A program made the translations under genes and the position numbers. Source: Coniella vitis (lineage: Eukaryota > Ascomycota > Sordariomycetes > Diaporthales > Schizoparmaceae). From it: DNA of 64,000 bases. The notes below the pieces were generated by a model that was not told the DNA's origin, ran no database searches, and worked only from the letters and a program-made list of their open reading frames with translations. Numbering within the stretch: the stretch's first letter is position 1; the number at the start of each line of letters is the position of its first letter. The stretch is taken from assembly GCA_011317545.1 (NCBI GenBank), contig WUJK01000010.1:1178001-1242000 (forward strand), given 5' to 3'. This document shows positions 22,340 to 32,099 of the stretch, piece by piece.

Positions 22340-23394
22340 ATAATAATAAGGTAAGTATCGCGCCTTCCCTATTCGTCCTCTACTTATACTTAGCTTTATT
22401 AATAGTATAAACGTTACTATTCGCTCTAAATAAGCTAGTATAGCTCCTACCGCTATATCTACCGCTACCGCCCCCGCTATTATTATAAGCTTTATAGCTA
22501 TTCTTATAATAATAGTACCTATAGCTATAGCTACGGCTACTCTTACCGCGCCTACCGCTATTCCTACCGCTATTATCCTTACCCTTATCGCTGCTTAGCT
22601 TAATAAGGCTGTTAATAAGCTTATTTAGAGCGTTATCGCTATTAACCTATAGTTCTAACCTTATATTACCCTCCCTAAAGGTATTAGGGATAAATAATAC
22701 TTACCCTATATTATAAGAGCTTTTAAAAACCCCCTCTCCCTCTACCTTTATAATATTAATAAGTAGTATATCCCCTACTTTTTTATAGCTTATTAATTAT
22801 TATAGCCGGTATCCGTTATTTCCCCTATAGGATAAATAAGAAAGGTAAGAACTCCGGCTATTCCTATACCCCCCTTTATTAGACCGACGAGATATATACT
22901 ACTATTATTACTATAGTTAACTATTCCCTTACTTATAATATTTCCGACCCTAGTATATACTACTCCTTTCCTATTTATACCTTCCTATACTTATATACTC
23001 TAGATATTCTCCGCCCCTAGGCCCTTACTACTCTCGCTATATACTATACCCGCGATTATTTACCTAAGTTAGGTAAGATTTAAGCTAGTTATAATAAGGT
23101 CCGGTTATTAAACGATAAATATACCTATAATATATATACCTATTACTCCTTCCCTACTTATATCCTACTAACTTTATATTAACGCTATAGCTATAAGCTT
23201 ATACGCTATTAAGCGGTAGCGCTAGAGGATATTACTAACCTATTAGCGAAGCTTATAAAGGGGGGTAATAAAGGTAAGGGCTTAATTAATATTAAAGTAA
23301 AGCGCGGCGTTAATAACGACCCTTATTCTAATAAAACTAAAGAGAGTAATTCTAATAGTAAGGAGGAGGTAAGCGAGGATAAGTAGGTAGCTAT
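22340..23394 (+). pseudogene. Gypsy B antisense ORF, tail-to-tail with pol
   Basis: Plus-strand frame of about 350 codons, opposite in strand to gag-pol and lying between the end of pol and the LTR. It begins near 22340 with a basic stretch, passes an Ala/Thr/Pro-rich low-complexity block (about 22455-22600), a Tyr/Leu-rich part (about 22820-23200), and ends in a Lys/Asn/Ser/Glu-rich tail at 23394 that overlaps the 3' end of pol. Interrupting stops lie at Gln-type positions, as expected of a real coding sequence hit by RIP. The start codon is not clear. No known domain recognised; function unknown. Confidence 0.55.
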
Positions 23395-26300
23395 ATTAAT
23401 ACGCGTTTCGTATATAGTTTTCTTTTTATCTATAATACTTAATTTCCCCGCTCTTCTTTTCTATAACTTTAAGCTATTATAACTTATAGCGCTATTATAG
23501 TATTACTCGAACTCCTTAAGAGTAATTATATCTTTAAATTCGGATAACGGCTATTAATCTAGTTAGTCCTATCCGACCTATTTAACTAGGACTTTACATT
23601 ATAGCGCTTTATTTATTTTCGCGCGGCCTTTATACGGCTTATTATATACTCTAATAATACTTTCTACCTAATATTCGGGTTCCTTTCCCTCTTTAACTAT
23701 AATAGGGTTAGGCCGGTATTCTCTTTATACTTATAACGGGAGCAGGTCTTATATAGCTCGAATTAGGAGATTTATATAGAAATAAGGGTAAATACCCGGC
23801 GGGACGTCTAATTCTACTATATAAGGGCTAACGATATACGTTACGGTATACTTCTCGTATAATTAAGCTAATTTCTTTAAAAGGCGGTCGGTAATAATAT
23901 TTCGTAGGGAGAGCTAAACCTTATTACCCTTAATAAGCCGCTCTATAACTACTTATAACTTATTCGTAAATTCTTATATTCGTTACTATATAATTACTAT
24001 TACGGCTTAAGCGAAAGTAGTTATATCTTTAAGCCGTTAAACGAAGTTCTCGGCCTAAACTCTAGGGGCTTATACTAGTAATATACTACGCTTTACCTAT
24101 TCGATTAGATTTATATAATAGCTATATAAGATAAAAAATAGGCTAAGGCTAATTATACTAATATCCCTATTATTAATAGCTAGTTAAGCGCTAGGTAGGA
24201 GTATCGGTTAATCTAATTATATATATATAACGAATACTCGGAGGTAGTTTATAACCTCTTAGTTTGCCTTTTTTATAGCTTTATCCGTTTATAGGTAGAA
24301 AGCGGTACTTAAATACTATTTTATCTTTATAAGCTTATATAATCGGCGCTAGAACCCTCCTACCTAATTTAAGCCTCGGTTACTAATTATTATCTTAAGG
24401 AAACTATAAAACCGCTAGTAATAATATAAGAACCGCTCTATATATACTTCCGCGCTTATACTATATATAGCTTCGAGTATAATAGCTTTCGTTAGTCGGT
24501 TTATAATTACTATTAAGTAAGCCTCTCTTATATTATCCTTATAGGGGAGGTCGATTATAAAGTCTATAGATAACTCGCTTTATACTCGCTTAAGTATTAA
24601 TAGGGGCTTAAAAAGGCCCTTCCTCTAGTATCTTTATATTATTTTACGTTTATAAACGTTATAATTTTATATAAACTGCCGAATACTATAATATATACCT
24701 AGCTAAAAATAGCCCCTTATTATTATCGTAATAGTAATATCCCTCCCTAGGTAGCTAGATAGGGTAGAATTATAGATACTTTACGTTAGTTTAGTATATA
24801 GGGGTTCCTAATCCGGTAATTAAAGCTATTCGCGGAACCTAAGTAATCCTTTCTTATCGATCGAATACTTTATTATAAATACCTTAATAGGCTTATCTTC
24901 GGATATTTATAGGTAAGGGGGAAAAGAGTATTTACCCCTACGGATTACGCCTATAAGCTAAGAGTATACCTTATTATATAAGGTGCGTTATCTTATAAGC
25001 GTTAAAGCTCCTTTTATATAAAAACCTCGCTATTTATTAGGAGTAGCTCGTTATATACTATAACTTAGCTTATCTCTATCGATAGTAAAAGCTAGATTTA
25101 CCTACCGGTAAAGCGTTCGTTAAATATATTATATAATATATCCTACTCCCTCTTCGAAAGGGCGTTTAAATACTTATTAGCTACTCCTACGCAGTAGACT
25201 AAATAGTATCGAAAATAAGCTATCGTCTCGGACTAGCAGACCTACTTTTCGGTAAGATACTATAATATTATAAAATATTCGAGGTTCTTATAATCCGAGT
25301 AAATCGTAAATAGTAATATAATACCCCTAAGCTTTATATTCTATACTTTTAAATAATTAATAATAGCTAGTAGTTCCTTATTATAGATCTCGTAGTTATA
25401 TTCTATAGGGCTTAAACGGTATAAGTAATATATTACCGGGCGGAGGATATTATACTTATCCCTTTAAGAGAGGTAGCTATTTAGCGAATAGTTAGAATAA
25501 TCCGCTTTTAGTATTATCTCCTTATCCGGATCCTATTAGGCGAGTATAAGCTTACTAATAAAGAGATACTTTAGCTACTTAAATATAGCTTCTTCCTACT
25601 CCCCGAACCTAAATAGGACCCCCTTCTTAGTTAAGGCTAGGAGGGGCTTTACGATTTCGGAATAATTAGCGATAAACTAACGATAGAAGTTTATAAATCC
25701 TAGGAAGCTATAAACTCCTTTAACTATCTTCGGAGCCTCCTAATCGTATATAGCGTATACCTTCTTAAGGTTTATACGAATCCCTACCCCCGTTTTAATA
25801 ATAAAGCCTAGGTACTTTATCTCGGTTACGCCGAATTCGTATTTAGTAATATCTAAATTTAGACCTACTATTTCGAGAGTATATAATACTAGCTTTACCT
25901 TTACTCGGTAATCTTTAGCTATACTATCGGTATATATTAGAATATTATCGATATAAGCTAAATAGAAGATATCTAGGTAAGGGTATAAAGCGTTATTAAT
26001 ATAACGCTAGAATATTACGGAAGCGCTTATAAGTCCGAATAGGGTTATTAGCTACTTAAAGAGGCTATACCTTATACGAAAGGCGGTCTTTTACTTATCT
26101 CCTTCCTTAATATAAAGCTTATAAAACGCTATTTATATATTAAGCTTAGTAAAATATTTAGCGTTTATAATATTAGATAGGGTCTCTTTAATAAGGGGGA
26201 GCGGGTAATAATCGGCTTCCGAAATAGCGTTAAATATATAATAATCTATATAAAAATAGAGGCTACCCCCTAGTTTCTTAATAAAGATTATAGGAGCTCC

Positions 26301-27100
26301 TATTAAGGAGCTACTAGCTTTAATATAGCTTATATCGAATAGCTCGGTAAGAGTCTTCCTTAGTATAATAAGTTCTTCTCTAGATATCCTATATAACGGG
26401 CCCTATAAGGTATTTATAGTAGACCTATCCGCCTTTTTATATAGCCGAATCTTATAATCCGCTCCTTTTCTATATAGCGGTAGTATAGAAGCTATATCCT
26501 TATTAAAAAGGTTCCGGAACTTATAATACTCTAAGGGGAGTTTCTTATTAACCGAGGATTCTATTTTCGGTAATAGGGCCTTAGTAATATCGGCTATTAT
26601 AATATTAAAAAACGCTATTTAAGCGGTATTTAAGCGTTTTATACGCCGGATTTTGCTTTAAATAGTAAGGGTATTAATAAATATATAATTAAAATTCTTA
26701 GGATTATATCCTTACTCCTAAACCTCTAATCCTCCTACTCGTCTAATACTTAAGCGGTATTTATAAGCTATATATATTACCTTCTCTCTTTCTACCTAAG
26801 GTTTCCCTAAAACGAGGTTATACTAAAGGCGGGGGATTATATAAGCCTAAATACGATATAAATACCTATTTAAATCTATATTAAGGTAGGTTATATAGCG
26901 GATAATAGGTTATTTATATAATATTCTCTCCCTTAACGATTAATAAAGGGTCCTAAGCGGGATAGGTATATACGGAAGTCTTAACTTATATATAAATATC
27001 TTACTTATAGCAGAATAGTAATTATAGCTAGAATTAATAAGTATTAAGATAAATAAAATTAAATTATAAAATAGGTTTATTATAAAATAGTTTCTATTTA
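23350..27100 (-). pseudogene. Gypsy B pol (RT, RNase H, integrase, chromodomain-like end)
   Basis: Minus-strand pol of a Ty3/gypsy element. Reverse transcriptase lies at about 26330-25800, with GAPIIFIKK at the start and the catalytic box reading YIDN at 25944-25955, where the family has Y(V/L)DD. The integrase core lies at about 24560-24240; the Asp of INRLTK, the Asp of SNRGLN and the Glu of TDKAIKKAN are seen as Asn, Asn and Lys. A chromodomain-like C-terminus lies near 23590-23480 with VK and EPLSEFKD remnants and stops where Trp belongs. The second-Asp loss occurs where a T precedes GAT, so TpG became TpA. Fully dead. Confidence 0.85.
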
Positions 27101-27149
27101 TCTAATACTTTACTTTTTATAAGCTAAAATCGAAACCTATAAGCTCCTA

Positions 27150-28480
27150 TATATAACTTTATATAAGAGTAGCTAGTTTTCCTCCTATTCTTCGGTAATA
27201 TCGTTAAGGTCGATAAGGTTAATATCGGTAATATTAATTTCCGTCTCCTATATAACTCCTAAGCTAATAAGCGGGCGTACGGGTAGAAAGGGGTAATAAG
27301 CAATTCTATAGTTCGAATATCCGTACCTATAATAAAATCCCTACTCTTTCCTACGCCTAATCTCCGCCTAATTAACCTACCTTATATACTACTTATTAGC
27401 TTATAAAATATTAATACTAGTTATAGCTATATCCCTATCGGGATCTATATAAGGGTTTTATAGTTTTTATCCGTTTCCTCCTATTCGCTAGGTTATTCTA
27501 AAGCGCTATATTATAGCTCCGGATAAATAGCTTAAGGGCGAAGTATAACTATTATTTCGGATAATAATATAACTTTCTAGCTTAGCCGAGATATAGAATA
27601 CTTTCTTTACCTAATCGTTATATATTAACGGTATTTCTATACTAATAAGCTATATATATAATATACTATTAATAGCGCCCTTTAGGTATATTAACTTAGC
27701 TAAGTCCGGCTACTCTATACCGCTAGAGTTTATTAATAACTTCTCCTATTAGGAGAAGAAGTTAGGGAAGGGTTAGCCTTTCTTCTAAATAAAACTCCGA
27801 AGCCTTTAAGAAATAGTAATAATATAGTTCTCGTTATAATATCGGTAGCGGAGCTATTATAGGAATAAGGAGGGTTTCTAAAGGCTATACTCTCCTCCTA
27901 CGATATAATAGCTTCTCGCTATAACCTTTATATCTCCCTCTAGGTATTTATAGATTTCTTAGAACTTATTTATATAATTCCCGATAAAGTAGGTATCTTA
28001 GATAAGTTTATACCTTATAATACGCTCCTAAGCTAGGAATTAAGTATATATACCCTTAAAGTTCGCTAGCTAAGAAAGGGGCTTATATTTAAGTATAATT
28101 ATACTCTCTAGGGCTTTATCTATATCGATATCGGCGTTTTCTATATCTTAAAAGGTAGGGGTATAGATATCTTCTAGTTTATTAGGTATTAGGTTAAGGT
28201 ATTCGGCCGCTAGGTTATTAATACTTATTAGTAGCTCCTATAATAGTAGGCTATAGGATTATTCGATTTATATAAATCGTATTATAAGTACTTCTAGGTT
28301 TCGTACGTTATCTTCGCGCTATTATTATATTACTCCTTTAATAATATACCGCTACTCTTCTATTATTTAAGTAACTATTTATTATATAGTTATTATTATA
28401 TTATTATTATCGTTATTCGCTTAAATAGGGAGTTACCCGAATTACTCGTTATAAGGGTACGATATCCTAAGGCTATTCGC
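27150..28480 (-). pseudogene. Gypsy B gag with mutated zinc knuckle
   Basis: Minus-strand Gag, starting inside the 5' LTR side and ending in a CCHC knuckle at about 27340-27293. The knuckle reads YYRYGYSNYRIAYYP: the spacing fits C-x2-C-x4-H-x4-C, but all four ligands are Tyr codons, as TGY-to-TAY and CAY-to-TAY changes would give. Upstream is a typical retrotransposon Gag helical region (about 28050-27700). Nucleocapsid role inferred from the family. Confidence 0.75.
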
Positions 28481-28539
28481 TAAATAAGTATATAAATACC
28501 GTTAGATATATAGGGTAGGTAGAAAAGAAGTTAGTAAAA

Positions 28540-28878
28540 TATAAACGGGTATCGAGAGAGCGTTTATAGTTTCGATCCTAATTTCTATTATTAACTAATT
28601 TAAGGAGAGAAGTAAGGGTAGTATTTATATAGCGGCGCGAGAGCTACTCTTAAATAGCTCTTACGTTTAAGATCTACCTATAGATAGAGTTTTCTATAGG
28701 TCTAGCGTCGATACGGGTCCTATTACCGATAGTCTTTTATACGGCTTATAAGCTACTCGGAAGACGCTCTTATTTAGCGCTTATATAATACTAGTCTCTA
28801 AACGAGAAGGGAATATACTAACTAAGGCTTCGTACCCTAGTATACCGAAGCCGTATATTTACCCGTAGGCCTATAATA
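28540..28878 (-). repeat. Gypsy B LTR 3 (5' LTR in element sense)
   Basis: 339 bp with ends TATAAACGGG and CCTATAATA. The outer side carries the ttaac duplication at 28879-28883. Just inside (28510-28539) the element-sense strand reads TTTTACTAACTTCTTTTC, where a primer site should be. It resembles the corresponding segment of gypsy A, but no tRNA match is assigned. Confidence 0.88.
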
Positions 28879-28883
28879 TTAAC

Positions 28884-29554
28884 TACTAATAAAGGGCGCT
28901 AGAGGGGTATTATCGGCGTAGAGGACGGTATATACGGTAATAGCCCTTTATAAAGCGGGCCTCCCTATAGCTAAGCTTATACTAGGAGCGGCGGTTCGCC
29001 GGGCCGGCTTATAATACGCTCTACTAGATATAGGGCACCCCCTTTATAAATAGATATACGCTCTTATAGGATATAACCTTAGGGTATTTAATATACGCCT
29101 TACGGATATTATATATAGCTTTCCTACTATACCTAGGCCGGCCCTACTAACCCCCCGGTATCCTAACCGTATTACGCTAGACCCTAATATCGATTACCCT
29201 AAGGAGGAAGTAGCTATACGCTATAATATATAATATATAACCCTACTACCGGACGTTATAATAATATATATAGATAGCTCTAAGGTCTAAGAGGGACCTA
29301 AGTATAGGGTAAGCTACGGGTATATTATAGTAAGGGATAGGGTATTCGTTACTATTACTATTAGGGTATTCTATAAGTATTTATATATTTTTAACGCCGA
29401 GGCGGTTAGAGCGCTTATAGGATTATAGCTAGCGCTAAAAACGGTACTATTAGTAGTATTTATCTATATAAATAATACCTCGGTTATCTAGGGATTATAG
29501 GGTAATACGCTTATTACCTTATAATAGGCTTTCCGAAGCTTTTAAGCCCTTTAC
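28884..29554 (+). pseudogene. Copy 2 ORF2, RNase H segment
   Basis: Resumes host LINE ORF2 after gypsy B: linker and RNase H, with YIDSSKV near 29270, the NAEAVRAL block near 29394, and a STSVI-type block near 29475. It is then cut at 29554 by the minus-strand LINE. The DAEA Asp reads Asn here, whereas the copy at 40321 keeps Asp. Confidence 0.75.
29542..29554. repeat. Target-site duplication of the minus-strand LINE C
   Basis: ttaagccctttac, matched by ttaagccttttat at 53652-53664, 24 kb away; the two differ by two C-to-T changes. The host LINE reading continues in register across the joint. Confidence 0.85.
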
Positions 29555-30047
29555 TTATTTATTTATTATTTATTTATTTATTTAATTAAATTAACGCCGG
29601 ACTAGTTACGCTAGTACACCTCCTAAGGGGTATCTCGGCGTATACTGCCTATCGTACTGCTAAGGAGCGTATATATACCCACCCAGCATATATACTTATA
29701 ATATAACCCCAGCCCGAAGGCTGCTTTATAGCGTATTAGCTATATCCTAGAGGCTAAATACTCCGGGGATTAGTCTTAGAATAGAGTTATATAATACTAT
29801 TAGTATATCCCGTATAGAGCTACGTTTTTATTAGGCTAGCGTATTACCGTATAGTTACTAGACGTTAGATGCCGGCCGAGATTAGTTCCGAAGCCGTACT
29901 ATATACGTGCTATATATCGACTATACTAGCGATAACCTTACTAGTATAATAGCCTAAGGGCGCTACGCTAGAGAGCTAGCTAGTTGCTAAGCTGCTAATA
30001 TAGTATAGACGTCCTTATAGTAGTATAGAGTAATAGCTTAAGATACG

Positions 30048-30052
30048 TTAGA
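30048..30052. repeat. Target-site duplication of gypsy A
   Basis: ttaga, repeated at 45860-45864. The empty site is visible in another LINE copy around 60300 (ttagagatatatc), which confirms the insertion point. Confidence 0.92.
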
Positions 30053-30293
30053 TATTAGGGTTTTGGTGGGCAAAGTAATAAGATATAAGAAAGCATCTAA
30101 TAAGCAGGATCTTAGTAGTGTTTAAGATGTGTTTCCAAATGAGGTTATATTTAGGAATTAAACTGAACTTAGTTCCTTCCTTTTTTCTTTTAGTATTCCA
30201 GTTTTCGTCTATAACTATAAATATAATTAACTCTGTAGGGTTCTCGTTACTTTTAAGTAATAGGTAAGTAAGTTTCCAGCTTAAACTCTAATA
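30053..30293 (-). repeat. Gypsy A 3' LTR
   Basis: 241 bp. On the plus strand it starts TATTAGGG and ends CTCTAATA, equal to TGTTAG...CTAACA after RIP; the partner LTR keeps CTAACA. It retains TpG where the partner has TpA, such as aagatgtgtttccaaatgag against aagatatatttccaaataag. It is therefore the less mutated of the two. Confidence 0.93.
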
Positions 30294-30310
30294 ATATCCC
30301 CCTTCTTATA
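30294..30310 (-). other. Gypsy A polypurine tract
   Basis: On the element sense strand the bases before the 3' LTR read TAAGAAGGGGGATAT. A purine-rich run abutting the 3' LTR is the usual primer for plus-strand DNA synthesis. It fixes the orientation of the element. Confidence 0.75.
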
Positions 30311-31089
30311 AGCTTCGTCCTCGAAGCTATTAATTATTAGAAGATATCCTTCCTATTAGTAAATAATAATCTAGGTTAAAGTGCTCTATATAATAATTCG
30401 TTACGTTTAAGCAGATTATCTATAATTAAGTTGCAGGTTATATATTTAAGACCTAATTTTCTTTTATTAGTATTATAATATAGTAGCTATATTATTATTC
30501 CAAAAACAGCTTATTATTATTAAATATCGGTACTAGGAATAATATAATATATTATACGTTAAAGTATCTTTATTATTACTTTATTATCCTTATTACTATA
30601 TTATTATTATCGTATTATTATTAAGGGGTTTTAAGGTATCGTTAGTAACGCCGTAGTTGTAATAGAATAATAGTAATAATAATAGAATAATAATAGCAAT
30701 AAAAGAGTAGTAAATAAGAATAGTTTACGCTAAGGATAATAGTAATAATAAATAAACAATAGTAATGGTAAAAATAGCAGTAATAGTAGTAAATAGACAG
30801 GGTATACGGGCTACCTAACTATTACGATAGCTTTACCTCTATAACTATAAAGCTACTCTTTTTTCTCTATTAATTTGCTTTTCTTTCCTTTTCTTTCTTC
30901 CTTTAGATTAAACTTTTAAATATTTTATTAGTATTTCCTTTTAGTCTCCCTTTATTATACGCTTTATCTTCCCTACTAAAAAGCAGTTCTATCGCGCTTA
31001 TTACTTTACTTCTTTCCTACGTTTTTATAGCTAGTACGTAGTACTAATACTTTATTATAGTAGTCGTAGTATTTATTAATTAGAGAAAT
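30311..31089. other. Non-coding spacer of gypsy A, AT-rich
   Basis: About 780 bases between the 3' LTR and the antisense frame. It holds A/T-rich runs and irregular aat/ata triplet repeats (30650-30790) and a pyrimidine run near 30870-30905. No reading frame on either strand was convincing. In element terms it is downstream of the antisense ORF start, where a promoter for that frame could lie. Confidence 0.45.
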
Positions 31090-31960
31090 AAAAATACCTC
31101 CTAAGCGCCCTGCTAATAATAATAGTAATTAGTAAGTATTCTTTATATTTATCTTACGTTAAAATACTATTAATTATACGCTTAGGTCCGGTAAATATAC
31201 TAAAGTTATTATAATAATTAATAATAATAATAGCCCTCCGGCCCCCGCTCGACCTATTACTAAATAATATACGCGTTATATTTACGCTATAGCTAAGAAG
31301 CCGAATTATATTTACAAGCCCTATCCTAGTAAGTAGCTTCTTCCTTATATATCTAGCTAATATTAATAGTATTAGGTATTAGTACTAAGTATAAATATTA
31401 CGCTAAAAATAACTAGCCTTATTATCGTATAAGTATAATTATCCGAATCTATTATTTTACGAGAAGTATACTAATAAGCAACTAAATAGATGCCTTTTGC
31501 CGTCCGTACGATTATATTATCTTAGTATCCCTTTACTGCCGATTAGTTAAAAGAGGCTATTTCGAAGATTCCTCGTACTTAGTCCTATCTATTTACTACT
31601 AGTAAGGATAATAATAGCGGTAAAAGCGTTGCGAATTCGTAGGGTAATGCTAGCCCTACCGTTGTTATTAGTAATAGTAGTAATGCTAAATAGCTTATTA
31701 TTACTCGCGATATAATATCGCTGCTTATTCGCGGGGTTAACGTATTAGAACGATTAGCTAATATTAGAGAACGGTTAGCTAAGGTTACTAGTGCCTATAA
31801 TAACGATAAAGAAGGTAATAATAATAATAATAGTAGTAATAATAATAGTAATAATAGCGATAGCGGTGCTAATATATAGGGTGGAGGCGGCGATAACGGT
31901 AGTAATAGCGGTGATAGTAGTAATAGCGATAATAGCGATAATAGTAGTGCCTAAGTTATT
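31090..31960 (+). pseudogene. Gypsy A antisense ORF, Asn/Ser/Gly-rich tail
   Basis: Plus-strand frame opposite to gag-pol, of about 290 codons. It probably begins at 31093-31095 (ATA where ATG is expected, then PPKRPA). A central part includes PFTAD and LKEAISKIPRT (about 31530-31580), a helical stretch LERLANIRERLAKV (about 31747-31788) likely to form a coiled coil, and a C-terminal Asn/Ser/Asp/Gly-rich low-complexity tail (31805-31950). Stops sit at Gln/Trp-type positions. A possible 54-bp intron (GTAAGT at 31132, CTTAG ending at 31185) is in frame but unproven. It ends about 150 bp from the end of pol on the other strand. Function unknown. Confidence 0.55.
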
Positions 31961-32099
31961 ACTATTAGCTATAACTAGTAAGTATATATTAGGCTGCTTA
32001 ATCGTTGCGATATCGTATAGTTTGCGTTAGTTAATTGCTTAGACTAGTCTTAATTTCTTTTTTCTTTTTATAATTTTCGGTTTAGCTATTAATTATATT

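Larger units (their letters stand above)
20034..28878 (-). mobile_element. Ty3/gypsy retrotransposon B with three LTRs
   Basis: LTR retrotransposon in minus orientation inserted in RNase H-coding DNA of the host LINE, flanked by ttaac. Order on the minus strand: 5' LTR (28540-28878), gag, pol (RT, integrase, chromodomain-like end), an opposite-strand frame, LTR (21619-21957), a second partial copy of that opposite-strand region, and a third LTR (20034-20373). The polypurine run is next to the left LTRs (rc of ttacccccc). Saturated RIP: catalytic Asp residues of RT and integrase read Asn. Confidence 0.9.

Noticed and set aside
31132..31185. Certain intron in the gypsy A antisense ORF
   Set aside because: GTAAGT and CTTAG are present, but the length is a multiple of three and no clear branch site is visible, so it is mentioned only as a possibility.
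31791..32030. Plus-strand open frame of 79 codons, rich in Ile and Val
   Set aside because: It is an alternative frame through the aat/agt triplet run of the gypsy A antisense ORF; its Ile/Val-rich make-up is a by-product of those repeats.
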